From Methylobacter sp. KS41 (lineage in GTDB: Bacteria > Pseudomonadota > Gammaproteobacteria > Methylococcales > Methylomonadaceae): a stretch of DNA of 64,000 nt. Both the position numbers and the translations under genes were made by a program. Of the stretch, positions 27,669 to 38,270 are shown piece by piece. The stretch spans positions 930,001 to 994,000 of the forward strand of contig PHSP01000001.1 in assembly GCA_002862125.1 (NCBI GenBank), in the 5' to 3' direction. Below the pieces are notes generated by a model. It had not been told where the DNA came from. It made no database searches and saw nothing but the letters and a program-made list of their open reading frames with translations. Each line of letters begins with the position of its first letter. The stretch's first letter is position 1.

Positions 27669-28211
27669 TTATTTTATTTTGACCACTGTGCCCGTGTCGA
27701 TCAATTGACTTAAATGATCAATCTGAGTATTAGTCAATGCGATGCAACCATGAGTCCAGTCAAACGTTTTATGAATTCTAGGATCCGCCTTCCCTAGACC
27801 ATGAATACCAATCTGCCCGCCTAACGGTGTATCTTGTGGTGGTATTTGATGAAACTGGTGAGCGATCATAATCCGTTCGTAAGTCAGGCGATCAATTACG
27901 CCCTTTTGTAGAGCTATTTCCGCGTCTTCCGCGGAAGGATAAGTTAACCCAAAAAATTTCCGAAAGCTACTTTTTTCGCCCACCCAGCCTATCCGGTAAT
28001 TCCCGAAAGGCGTGATGTTATCGCCCCGATGATTCTTTAACCCTGCTCCGCCACGGCCAATTGCGATCTCACTCAAGATCTCCAGCGTTTGCTCACCTTT
28101 TTTTATCTCTATTTTTCGTGCCGTAGTATCTACCAATAGCCACACATCAGGCTCTGCAGATACCGCGAAAGACAATAAACTACAACTCACTAATAAAAAA
28201 ATTCGCAACAT
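27669..28211 (-). CDS. L,D-transpeptidase (YkuD domain) family protein
   Basis: The catalytic signature is present: IGIHGLGKADPRIH then DWTHGCIALTN, with the Cys nucleophile in HGCI. NITPFGNYRIGW is the upstream YkuD motif. I use the ATG at 28211 (MLRIFLLVSCSLLSFAVSAEP), a clear signal peptide with cleavage after VSA; a TTG-initiated frame to 28283 is longer. The enzyme would act in the periplasm to cross-link peptidoglycan or attach Lpp to it. An Lpp-like gene lies just downstream, a fitting partner. It is divergent from pgm. Confidence 0.87.
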   Translation of the reverse strand: MLRIFLLVSCSLLSFAVSAEPDVWLLVDTTARKIEIKKGEQTLEILSEIAIGRGGAGLKNHRGDNITPFGNYRIGWVGEKSSFRKFFGLTYPSAEDAEIALQKGVIDRLTYERIMIAHQFHQIPPQDTPLGGQIGIHGLGKADPRIHKTFDWTHGCIALTNTQIDHLSQLIDTGTVVKIK

Positions 28212-28213
28212 AA

Positions 28214-29920
<1,707 letters not shown>

Positions 29921-29932
29921 GCTTACCAGCGC

Positions 29933-29960
29933 AGAGACGCGGTTCGCCGCGTCTCTTTTA
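29933..29960 (+). terminator. Terminator of pgm with TTCG tetraloop
   Basis: AGAGACGCGG (29933-29942) and CCGCGTCTCT (29947-29956) form a perfect 10-bp stem closed by TTCG, followed by a short T-run. Confidence 0.9.
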
Positions 29961-29983
29961 CGCCATCGCAATAAATTGAATCA

Positions 29984-30808
29984 CTACGATGGCTGGATAT
30001 TATGCGCAAGCTCTTGCAATGAACAGATCAAAAACACGCCTGCTGCAATCAACGCAATTTGTTGCAGTGAGGTCTTAATATCGGTCTTGGTATGCAATGA
30101 GGGAATCAAATCAGCGACTGCAATATAAATAAAGCTTGAGGATGCCAAAGCCAGGAAGTAAGGCAGTGTGTCATGCAAATCCTCAAGACTGAAGTAAGCC
30201 AACACGCCACCAAGCACAGTCGTCAAACTGGCGAGTATATTGTAAAAAAGCGCTTTACCCCGGGAATAGCCGCTATCCAACAAAATAGCGAAATCACCCA
30301 CTTCTTGTGGAATTTCATGCGCCGCTACCGCCAAGCTGGTGACTATGCCCAATTGCACATCGGTTAGGAACGCAGCCGCAATTAAAACACCGTCGACAAA
30401 GTTATGAATGCCATCGCCCAGAATAATCAACGCACCCGCCGACTTGGTATTGCCGTGACCGTGGACATGCCCATGATCGCCATCATGCCCGCCATCGCCA
30501 TACTCATCAGGACTACCGTAATGACAATGCCGCCAGATCAACAGTTTTTCCAGCACAAAAAAACCGAGTATGCCTGCTAGAATTGTCCCTGATAATGCCT
30601 GAAATTGCTCCGGCTTAACTTCCGCAAATGCCTCGGGAATCAAGCCCCAAAAAGCAACAGCCAACAATGCGCCAATAGCAAAACTGATCCCATGCGGCAG
30701 TACCGCGTTCCTGTGATGATCCCGTAATAATAAAAAAACAGCTGCGGCTATCACGCTTAATAAGCCGCCGACAGCCGTAAAGATGATAATTAATATCAAT
30801 AAATTCAC
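29984..30808 (-). CDS. ZIP-family metal transporter
   Basis: The 274-aa protein has about eight membrane segments. A His-rich cytoplasmic loop (HDGDHGHVHGHGN, near residues 108-122) precedes the metal-binding HNFVDG of segment IV and HEIPQEVGDFAIL of segment V. ZIP proteins move zinc, iron or other divalent cations into the cytoplasm. The metal cannot be told from sequence. It lies five bases after pgeF, so pgeF and the transporter are probably co-transcribed with rluD. Confidence 0.9.
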   Translation of the reverse strand: MNLLILIIIFTAVGGLLSVIAAAVFLLLRDHHRNAVLPHGISFAIGALLAVAFWGLIPEAFAEVKPEQFQALSGTILAGILGFFVLEKLLIWRHCHYGSPDEYGDGGHDGDHGHVHGHGNTKSAGALIILGDGIHNFVDGVLIAAAFLTDVQLGIVTSLAVAAHEIPQEVGDFAILLDSGYSRGKALFYNILASLTTVLGGVLAYFSLEDLHDTLPYFLALASSSFIYIAVADLIPSLHTKTDIKTSLQQIALIAAGVFLICSLQELAHNIQPS

Positions 30809-30812
30809 TATG

Positions 30813-31583
30813 TTATTCCATCCATATCAATGTAGCCATACGTCCGGTTTGCGTATCCCTGCGATAAGAATAAAAACTTTCATGCTCGGTAACCGTACAA
30901 TGCGTGCCGCCATAAACGTTTGCGATGCCTAATGCAGTCAGTTCATCACGCGCCAGCTGATAAATATCCGCCAGCCACTTGCCATTGCTTTGCTTTTTAA
31001 ATGCATTGTTGAATGCAGCCGATTTTTGTATAAAAGCTTCACGCACTTCAGTTCCCACTTCAAAACAGTCAGGTCCGATTGCAGGTCCTAACCAGACCAT
31101 TAAATCCTTCCCCGCCCCGTTTTTGCCAAGGAGGGGACTGCGGGGAATTTGCATTGCGGATACTGTATTGCTGATCACGCCGGCCAATAGCCCCCGCCAG
31201 CCGGCATGAATTGCCGCTACTTGCGTTCCATCCCTGGAGCAAACCAGCAGCGGCAAACAATCCGCAGTCAATACAGCACAGACAACATCTGGTTCATCAG
31301 TATAACTGGCATCAGCTTGCTGCAAAGAAGCTGTTTTTACCGCCTTAACGACACGATTACTATGTATTTGCTCTAACCAGACGGGTTCAGCAGGTAAATC
31401 CAGCATTTGTTTGATAATCCGCCTGTTTTGCTTGACCCGGTCGCCATCATCGCTGACATGAGCGGCCGGATTAAGGCAGTAGTAGGATTCTCGGCTTACT
31501 CCGCCCGTCCGCAACGTGGTCGCAGCATGGATATTCGCGGGCGCCGGCCAGTCGGGGACCAGCCAATGTTTAATCTCGCTCAT
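30813..31583 (-). CDS. pgeF: Peptidoglycan editing factor PgeF (YfiH, laccase-domain)
   Basis: The 256-aa protein has CAVLTADCLPLLVCS and AAIHAGWRGLLAGV, the conserved Cys and His metal-ligand motifs of the family, and VWLGPAIGPDCFEVG. In E. coli YfiH removes wrongly added L-Ser from peptidoglycan precursors. Where other members run from the helix to LxWLGP, this one has extra residues RSPLLGKNGAGKDLM; the DNA there is a palindromic repeat (31108-31147) inserted in frame. It overlaps rluD by 14 bases, a conserved order. Confidence 0.92.
   Translation of the reverse strand: MSEIKHWLVPDWPAPANIHAATTLRTGGVSRESYYCLNPAAHVSDDGDRVKQNRRIIKQMLDLPAEPVWLEQIHSNRVVKAVKTASLQQADASYTDEPDVVCAVLTADCLPLLVCSRDGTQVAAIHAGWRGLLAGVISNTVSAMQIPRSPLLGKNGAGKDLMVWLGPAIGPDCFEVGTEVREAFIQKSAAFNNAFKKQSNGKWLADIYQLARDELTALGIANVYGGTHCTVTEHESFYSYRRDTQTGRMATLIWME
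31108..31147. repeat. Palindromic repeat inserted in frame within pgeF
   Basis: TTCCCCGC (31108-31115) pairs with GCGGGGAA (31140-31147), enclosing CCCCGTTTTTGCCAAGGAGG. The latter half resembles dispersed intergenic repeats of the type CCTTGGCAAGGAGGGG. It adds roughly a dozen residues to the protein without breaking the frame. Confidence 0.6.
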
Positions 31584-32514
31584 TATCTGCTAATGCTTCC
31601 AACAGCCGGGCCATATCTTCGGGCAAAGACTGCTCCCATTCACAATATTCATCGGTGACAGGGTGCTGCAAACCCAATTTTTCCGCATGTAATGCCTGAC
31701 GCTTAAAACAGCGTAATTCTTTCTCCAGCCGCTCGCTGCAATCGGCCGGCATTTGAAAACGGCCGCCATAGACTTGATCACCCAATAGCGGATAACGGAT
31801 ATGAGCCATGTGTACGCGAATTTGATGAGTACGCCCCGTCTCCAGTTTAACCCGGACCAGCGTGTGCCGCGCAAAGCGACGTTCCACACGATAATGGGTG
31901 ACTGCAAATTTGCCTGACTCTCTAACCGCATAGCGTTTACGATCAGTAGGGTGTCTGGCTATAGGCTCATCCACCGTTCCACCGGCCGTCATCCGTCCTC
32001 TGGTAATCGCCAGATATTCCCGGGTAATTTCCCTATCCTGTAGCTGTTTAGTCAGGCTGTTATGAGCTTGCAGAGTTTTCGCAATCATCAGCAAACCGCT
32101 GGTTTCCTTGTCAATCCTGTGCACAATACCTGCTCTGGGCAATGTTTCCAGATTTGAATCATGGTTTAGCAAGGCATTTAACAACGTGCCGCGCCAGTTT
32201 CCCGCCGCCGGATGCACCACCAAGCCAGCCGGCTTATTGACAATCAACAGACTTTCATCCTCATAAATAATATCTAAAGGAATTGCTTCGGCTTCAGACA
32301 CCACCACCACTTCCGCCTCGGCATCCAGCGATATAGCCTCGCCGCCCTCAAGCTTGTCTTTTGGCTTAAGCGTCAAGCCGTTAACCTGGACTCTGCCCGA
32401 TTTAACCCAGGTTTGCAATTTACTGCGCGAATAATCCGCAAAAAGTTCGGCTAACACTTGGTCCAACCGCATACCCGCCATTTCGTATGGCACTTCTGCT
32501 GTTAATCTTGTCAT
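31570..32514 (-). CDS. rluD: 23S rRNA pseudouridine synthase RluD
   Basis: The protein has an S4 RNA-binding domain at the N-terminus (RLDQVLAELFADYSRSKLQ) and the RluA-type catalytic domain with GIVHRIDKETSGLLM, where Asp is catalytic. LETGRTHQIRVHMAHIRYPLLGD is the conserved C-terminal motif. It makes pseudouridines 1911, 1915 and 1917 in helix 69. I prefer the ATG at 32514 (MTRLTAEVPYE), matching the family start, with AGAAGAA upstream; an ATG at 32538 adds eight residues. Divergent from bamD, a conserved arrangement, and overlaps pgeF. Confidence 0.94.
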   Translation of the reverse strand: MTRLTAEVPYEMAGMRLDQVLAELFADYSRSKLQTWVKSGRVQVNGLTLKPKDKLEGGEAISLDAEAEVVVVSEAEAIPLDIIYEDESLLIVNKPAGLVVHPAAGNWRGTLLNALLNHDSNLETLPRAGIVHRIDKETSGLLMIAKTLQAHNSLTKQLQDREITREYLAITRGRMTAGGTVDEPIARHPTDRKRYAVRESGKFAVTHYRVERRFARHTLVRVKLETGRTHQIRVHMAHIRYPLLGDQVYGGRFQMPADCSERLEKELRCFKRQALHAEKLGLQHPVTDEYCEWEQSLPEDMARLLEALADNERD

Positions 32515-32605
32515 AACAAGTTCTTCTGAATAATCCATTGTTAAGTTATACTCGCATGATAAATACGCCTCAAATATCGCCGTTTATCCCGCGAGAAAAC
32601 CTCTT

Positions 32606-33475
32606 ATGTTACAACGTGTCGTTAGAACTATGCGATTAATTTTAATTAAATTTTTATTTATTTTCTGTTTGAGCCTGTCTCTTCAAGGCTGCGGAACGCT
32701 TAGCGAACTCTTTTCCAAGGAGTCAGGTTCATCAGCTGAAGATGAATACACCGACTGGACTGCCGAGAAATTTCGCTCCCAAGCTAAGGTAGCGATAGAT
32801 AACGGTAATTATGAAAAGGCCATCAAGCTCTACGAAGCCCTTCAATCCCGTTACCCTTTTGGCGAAGACTCTGCTCAAACTGAACTGGATATTGCCTATG
32901 CCTATTTCAAAAATAACGACCCCGACTCGGCAATTGCTGCCGCGGACCGCTTCATCAAAATGAATCCTCGCAGCCCCGCTGTTGATTACGCTTATTATTT
33001 AAAAGGTCTGGTTAATTACAATCGAGGCATAGGCTTTGTTGACCGATTCCTGCCGACAGATACATCACAACGCGATACGGCAACTGCCCAAGACGCCTTA
33101 AAAAACTTTGAAGACTTGATCCGCCTGTTCCCGCACAGTAAATATGTAGCCGATGCACGGCTGCGAATGATTGCACTTAAAAACAATCTGGCGATGTATG
33201 AAGTCCACGTCGCCCGTTATTACATTAAACGTAAAGCTTATGTCGCTGCAGCGGACAGAGCATCCGCCGTCATTGAAAAATACCAGCGCACCCCGGCTGT
33301 TCCTTATGCCTTGCTAATATTACAGGACGCCTACACCAAACTTGATATGGCCGATCTTGCCCAGGATGTAACCCGGGTTTATGAACTTAACTATCCAAAT
33401 GGCCCTCCCGTACCTGAAAACGTTAACTTAACGACCTCTCACAAAATTTGGGATTTTATTGGCCTGGAAAAATAG
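32606..33475 (+). CDS. bamD: Outer membrane assembly lipoprotein BamD
   Basis: The 289-aa protein has lipobox SLQGC near residue 29 and TPR-like helices: AIDNGNYEKAIKLYEALQSRYPFG, YAYYLKGLVNYNRGIGFVDRF and HVARYYIKRKAYVAAADRA. BamD is an essential part of the BAM complex that inserts beta-barrels into the outer membrane. An internal ATG at 32630 (MRLILIKFLF) would give a more usual signal peptide; both starts lack a strong ribosome site. Divergent from rluD. Confidence 0.95.
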   Translation: MLQRVVRTMRLILIKFLFIFCLSLSLQGCGTLSELFSKESGSSAEDEYTDWTAEKFRSQAKVAIDNGNYEKAIKLYEALQSRYPFGEDSAQTELDIAYAYFKNNDPDSAIAAADRFIKMNPRSPAVDYAYYLKGLVNYNRGIGFVDRFLPTDTSQRDTATAQDALKNFEDLIRLFPHSKYVADARLRMIALKNNLAMYEVHVARYYIKRKAYVAAADRASAVIEKYQRTPAVPYALLILQDAYTKLDMADLAQDVTRVYELNYPNGPPVPENVNLTTSHKIWDFIGLEK

Positions 33476-33612
33476 CGAAATCGAAAAAAGCGCTGGAATG
33501 CCATTCTGCTTTCCTCCTTACGTTTATCTTTAATTTAACATCACTCTAAATTTGGCCGCCCCGTTTACAGAAGGGCGGTTACTTTCAATCCAGGATATAA
33601 CTCAGATCTAGT

Positions 33613-33798
33613 ATGCTGATCAACAAAATGGCCATTAAAAAGCTAAAAAAAGCTCAAACTAAATTACACCTCCAACTGGAAAATCAGAAACCGGAGGAAC
33701 AGCAGCCAAAAACTATTACCACACTGACTGCAGTTATCTTTGCGTCAAGTCTATTAAATTCAGGATTCCAAAAACAGCCAATTTTGACGGAGACTTAA
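33613..33798 (+). CDS. Possible small protein, 61 aa
   Basis: A basic, Gln/Lys-rich N-terminus (KKLKKAQTKLHLQLENQKPEEQ) is followed by a short hydrophobic stretch. No ribosome binding site is visible and no family was recognised. It lies between bamD and the convergent cydC. It may be a chance frame. Confidence 0.25.
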   Translation: MLINKMAIKKLKKAQTKLHLQLENQKPEEQQPKTITTLTAVIFASSLLNSGFQKQPILTET

Positions 33799-33868
33799 CT
33801 ATAAGCTTTAAATTCTTGCGAAATTTTAGGAATTGTAAGAAGCATTTCAGTTGCCGGAGGCCACTGTA

Positions 33869-35614
33869 TCAAAGCCTACGCAAAACCCCACGCTCCATGC
33901 CATAGACAATATCGACCAACCCCAGTCCAGCTTCACGGTGTGTAACCATGATCACTGTTTTATCCCTGGCAAAATCCGCCAACGCTGTGAATAAATCGCG
34001 TTCCGTTTCTACATCCAAGCCTTCGGTAGGCTCATCCAGAATCAATACCGGCGCATTTTTAAGGTAAAGCCGCGCCAGGGCGATGCGCCGCGCTTCCCCT
34101 CCAGACACTTTCAAGCCGCTTTCGCCCACCCAGGTATCAAGTCCTTCCGGCAAATATCCGATAAAATTTTCCAATCCTGCAGCTTTAATGGCAGTATCCA
34201 GTTCTGTTGTCGAGGAATCCGCTTTGGCAATTAACAGGTTTTCTTTAATACTGGCCGCAAACAATTGACTGCGTTGGGACAATACGCCAAAACATGTCAT
34301 TAATTCATCCACATCAAACTGCTTTAAATTATGTCCGGCCAATAAAATGCTTCCTTGTCCGGGATCGTAATATCGCATCAACAGGTGCAGCAAGGTTGTC
34401 TTGCCTGAGCCGTTAGCGCCGACAATGGCAATTTTACTGCCCTGGGGAATAGTCAGGCTGATATTCTTCAAGACAAAGTTCTGCTGGTCAGGATAACGAA
34501 AGCTCACATCGTTTAATTGCAGATCATAACTAGCGGGCAGTGCCTTAGTTGGCCTTTGACCGCCCTCACCCCAGCCCTCTCCCGGAGGAAAAGGCTGACA
34601 AAAGCCGCAATCCGTAGCCGTGCCGAGTTTAATCGTCGGCGGCATGTCGGCAACCTGCCTGATGCGGCTAGCGGCTTTTTGGGTTTTTGCCAGCATTTGC
34701 ATGGCTTGCGGCAAGGGCATTACCAACTCGAAAGCCGCAATCACGCAAAAAACAACCAGGGCAAAGTCTGATCCTGATAACAGGCCGTCTTTAAATGAAA
34801 CCGCCGCAAGAACCAATGCCATTAATAGCGCTATCTGCGACAGCAACAAGGTGAATGCTGAAGAAATAGCCGACAAGCGGTTGTTCCGGCGTTGAGTGTT
34901 AATCATCAAATTGGAAAATTGCTCAAGAAAACCGCTAAATCTCCCATAAGCCTGATTGGCGATTAAATCCGCCAGACCCTGCATCATATCGATCTGCCGG
35001 ATCCTGAAATTTGCCGCCAATACGACTATTTCTTCTGCTCCTTCTCGTCCCAAACGATTAAAAACCCATGGTAAAACTACCGAGGCAATCACCAACATAA
35101 TACCAGTTGTCAGGCTAATTAACGGCGAATAAAAAGCCAAGAAAACAATAACAGCGGTTACGCCTATTGCTGCTACGACGGCAGGGGCAACCAGCCGCAA
35201 ATACAGCGCATCCAAAGCGTCAATATCCGCCGTCATCCGTGAAAGTAAATCGCCGCTACGCATAGCCGGCAAACGCCCCGGCGCCAAGGGAACAAGCTGT
35301 TGAAAAAACCAGCTGCGTATTCCCGCCAATACCCGGAAAGTCGCTTCATGAGTCACAACCCGCTCACCATAACGGCCCAGCGTGCGGCTGATCGCCAAAG
35401 CGCGTATCTGCGCGGCAGGCAGCATAAAATTGAAGACAAGCGCATTGCCGTCAACAGCAACTAATCCCGCTATGGCTGATGAGCTTATAAACCAGCCCGA
35501 CAACGTTAATAAGGCTATAGATGCAAATGCTGTCAGCAATGACAAAAAAGCCCCGGCCGCTAACCAGCCGCTATGCGGCTTGAATAATTTCAGGAAAAAC
35601 CATAAATCCTTCAT
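33869..35614 (-). CDS. cydC: Thiol reductant ABC exporter subunit CydC
   Basis: The 581-aa protein joins a six-segment membrane domain to an ATP-binding domain with Walker A VGANGSGKTTLL, signature KVSGGEARRIALARL and Walker B VLILDEPTEGLD. With CydD it exports cysteine and glutathione to the periplasm, needed for cytochrome bd and c maturation. Between the two domains lies an odd segment, CGFCQPFPPGEGWGEGG, encoded by a palindromic repeat (34560-34607) inserted in frame. It overlaps cydD by four bases (ATGA). Confidence 0.93.
   Translation of the reverse strand: MKDLWFFLKLFKPHSGWLAAGAFLSLLTAFASIALLTLSGWFISSSAIAGLVAVDGNALVFNFMLPAAQIRALAISRTLGRYGERVVTHEATFRVLAGIRSWFFQQLVPLAPGRLPAMRSGDLLSRMTADIDALDALYLRLVAPAVVAAIGVTAVIVFLAFYSPLISLTTGIMLVIASVVLPWVFNRLGREGAEEIVVLAANFRIRQIDMMQGLADLIANQAYGRFSGFLEQFSNLMINTQRRNNRLSAISSAFTLLLSQIALLMALVLAAVSFKDGLLSGSDFALVVFCVIAAFELVMPLPQAMQMLAKTQKAASRIRQVADMPPTIKLGTATDCGFCQPFPPGEGWGEGGQRPTKALPASYDLQLNDVSFRYPDQQNFVLKNISLTIPQGSKIAIVGANGSGKTTLLHLLMRYYDPGQGSILLAGHNLKQFDVDELMTCFGVLSQRSQLFAASIKENLLIAKADSSTTELDTAIKAAGLENFIGYLPEGLDTWVGESGLKVSGGEARRIALARLYLKNAPVLILDEPTEGLDVETERDLFTALADFARDKTVIMVTHREAGLGLVDIVYGMERGVLRRL
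34560..34607. repeat. Dispersed CCCTCACCCC-type repeat inserted in frame within cydC
   Basis: The stretch reads CCGCCCTCACCCCAGCCCTC then TCCCGGAGGAAAAGGCTG, the form of a common intergenic repeat of proteobacteria (CCCTCACCCC...CTCTCCCGGAGGGAGAGGG). Here it is translated in the linker between CydC membrane and ATPase domains. Confidence 0.65.
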
Positions 35615-37332
35615 GACACCAGCCTTCCTTGCTGTAACTCTATCCTTCTGTCCATTCGATTGATGACTAAAGGGTCATGCGTGGCGATGATCAGGGTTTT
35701 ATCGATGAACAATTGATCGATCACATCCAGTAGCAGCGCTTTGTTCGCCGCATCGAGATTGGCGGTAGGCTCATCCAGTAAAACAATACTGGCATTTTTT
35801 AAGAATGCCCTGGCCAGCGCGATTCTTTGCACCTGTCCGCCTGACAGGCCATAACCACGTTCTCCGATCGGTGTCAGCAAACCTTCCGGCAATTGCGCGC
35901 TGAATTCAGTTACGCCAGCCGCCTGCGCCGCATTAATAATACTTTGTTCGGACGCATCAGGATCAGCCAGCGCGATATTGTCTTTTATGCTGCCGTGGAA
36001 AATGTAGGCATTCTGGCCCACCCATGAAATGGCTTTCGCGGCGCGTTCACGGTTAATTGTCAGGCCGTTAAGCAATACCTGGCCTCCGGTTGCCGCCTCA
36101 AAGCCTAACAGCAAATTTAAAAGCGTCGTTTTTCCAGCGCCAGACTCTCCGGCCAGGGCGATTTTCTCACCCGCAGCAATGCGCAGATTGATATCTGTTA
36201 AAACTTGCCGCTTATCATAAGATTTACTGGCATTGTTATATTCGATGAGGCTGGTTTGGCCCGATTGGCTAACGCAGGCACTACCTATATCCAAGGCATC
36301 AGCATCCTGCTCCAGTATCGCGAGGATAGCATCTGCCGCGCCTAACGCTGCCGCCCTGTCATGATAATTGATAGCCAGTTGTCTGAGCGGCATGAAAAAC
36401 TCAGGCGCCAGCAGCAGAACGAACAGCGCTTCACTTAAACTGATGTGCTGAGCCGGACCAAAATGAATCAGTCCTAATAGACCCAGCCCTGCGTACACAG
36501 CCACCAGAGCGACTGCAACCGCACTGAAAAACTCCAGAATCGCCGAAGATAAAAAAGCAATGCGCAAAACCGCCATGGTTTTTTCCCGGAAACCATCAGC
36601 AATCTTATTGATGTTTGCCAGCTCACTAGTAGCCTGCCCGAACAGCTTGAGTGTCTCCAGCCCTTGCAAACGATCCAGAAAATAACCGCTCATTCTCGCC
36701 ATTGCCAAAAACTGACTGCGATTGGCGGAAGCGGCGCCCATGCCGACTAATGCCATAAAAACCGGCACCAGCGGCCCGGTCAACAAAAAGATTAAGCCGG
36801 CTACCCAGTTAACCGGCATGACCACAATAATCATGATTACCGGCAATGCGCCGGCTATCGTTTGTTGAGGCAAATAGCGGGAAAAATAATTTTCCAGCGC
36901 ATCAACCTGTTCCAATGTAACAGCTGCCAATTCGCCGCTTTGACGCTGCTTGATTCCAGCGGGTCCAATAGCTCTTAACTTGGCGAATAATTGTTGCCGA
37001 ACCGTCTCTCTGACTTGAGCGCCAGCTTCAAACCCCCATGTCTGATGCAAATAAACACAAAAGCTACGCAGAATAAACATGGCTCCCAGAGCCATGACGG
37101 GAGTAATTACCGATGCCGATGAAAGCTTATCTATAATGATGGCTTGCATTATAAAAGCCAGCGCCGCAGATTGCGCGATGATACCCGAACCGTTAACAAT
37201 ACCGGCCATAGCTGCAAAGAGAATGGGTTTACGGACCGTTTTGCCTTGCTCTTTTAACCAGGCTGAACAGGTTTTTTCCCTTGCCTTGCTTTTGTCAAAA
37301 TAAGTTTGATTGTCCGTCTCTGTTAGCTGCAC
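35611..37332 (-). CDS. cydD: Thiol reductant ABC exporter subunit CydD
   Basis: The 573-aa protein has an N-terminal membrane domain (about residues 35-330) and an ATPase domain with Walker A LAGESGAGKTTLLN, signature GLSGGQVQRIALARAF and Walker B IVLLDEPTANLD. GERGYGLSGG precedes the signature as in CydD. It pairs with CydC, whose start it overlaps. Together they form a heterodimeric exporter in the inner membrane. No cydAB genes are visible in the window. Confidence 0.94.
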   Translation of the reverse strand: MQLTETDNQTYFDKSKAREKTCSAWLKEQGKTVRKPILFAAMAGIVNGSGIIAQSAALAFIMQAIIIDKLSSASVITPVMALGAMFILRSFCVYLHQTWGFEAGAQVRETVRQQLFAKLRAIGPAGIKQRQSGELAAVTLEQVDALENYFSRYLPQQTIAGALPVIMIIVVMPVNWVAGLIFLLTGPLVPVFMALVGMGAASANRSQFLAMARMSGYFLDRLQGLETLKLFGQATSELANINKIADGFREKTMAVLRIAFLSSAILEFFSAVAVALVAVYAGLGLLGLIHFGPAQHISLSEALFVLLLAPEFFMPLRQLAINYHDRAAALGAADAILAILEQDADALDIGSACVSQSGQTSLIEYNNASKSYDKRQVLTDINLRIAAGEKIALAGESGAGKTTLLNLLLGFEAATGGQVLLNGLTINRERAAKAISWVGQNAYIFHGSIKDNIALADPDASEQSIINAAQAAGVTEFSAQLPEGLLTPIGERGYGLSGGQVQRIALARAFLKNASIVLLDEPTANLDAANKALLLDVIDQLFIDKTLIIATHDPLVINRMDRRIELQQGRLVS

Positions 37333-37607
37333 TGATTACCGTTATTTGTTTTATGAGTAAATGAGGATAGCATACTGCCTTTATGCGATTTCCCGCGAAA
37401 AATATAACCTCAACCAGGATTTTATTTTGTTGAATATTTTAATGCATTCTCCCTGGGTTTCGTGCTACGTTGATTCGGCTATTTAGAAGCCGGTTTTTCA
37501 GGACGATATTCAGAATAGTCCCTGCTTACATTTTTTCGAACAACCTATTGAATGTTATATACTAATCACTTTTTTGCACGGCGAATTAAATTTAGAAAGA
37601 TTACTTA

Positions 37608-38270
37608 ATGTCCCCACTCATTCGATTCGACCAGGTATCGGTCACTGCCCGGAATAAAACGATTCTATCCAATATCAGCTTTGCGCTTTTCCCTGGAGAT
37701 AAAGCTGTGTTATGCGGTAAATCCGGCTCCGGTAAAAGTAGCATACTGAGAACCTTGCTGGGACTTTATTCTCTAAAATCAGGCACGGTTTATTTCCAGA
37801 AAATTCCGCTGTCTCCACTATCTGTTCAGACCATTCGAAGCTGTACTGCTTACATCGGACAAGAACCTATGTTAGGCGCTGATAACGTGCGGGAAGCGCT
37901 GCTATTGCCTTTTCAATTTAAAACGCATCGCGAGCATCGGCCAAAGGAAGCACAACTTATTGAGGTATTGCAGCGCTTGCAACTGCCCGCGGATATTTTA
38001 AACCAGGAAAGCAGAAGTATTTCGGGTGGCGAAAAACAGCGGATTGCGCTGGCTCGAGGCTTGTTATTGGGTAAAAAACTGTATCTGCTGGACGAAGTAA
38101 CCAGCGCCCTGGACGCGGAAAGCAAACAAGCCGTATTCGATGTTTTCTCTGATCCACGACTAACGGTGCTTTCAGTAACTCACGACACAGACTGGATGGC
38201 GCGCTGTAGCATCATTTTTGAGCTTGAAGCAGGCCGGTTGGCTCAGGTAAAGCGTAATGGAAACACTTGA
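37608..38270 (+). CDS. fetA: ABC transporter ATP-binding protein FetA (YbbL)
   Basis: The 220-aa protein is a stand-alone ATPase: Walker A LCGKSGSGKSSILR, signature SISGGEKQRIALARG and Walker B LYLLDEVTSALD. It overlaps the permease gene by 14 bases, and the pair matches E. coli FetAB (YbbLM), an iron exporter that protects against oxidative stress. Without the partner it would only be called a generic ATPase. Confidence 0.87.
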   Translation: MSPLIRFDQVSVTARNKTILSNISFALFPGDKAVLCGKSGSGKSSILRTLLGLYSLKSGTVYFQKIPLSPLSVQTIRSCTAYIGQEPMLGADNVREALLLPFQFKTHREHRPKEAQLIEVLQRLQLPADILNQESRSISGGEKQRIALARGLLLGKKLYLLDEVTSALDAESKQAVFDVFSDPRLTVLSVTHDTDWMARCSIIFELEAGRLAQVKRNGNT

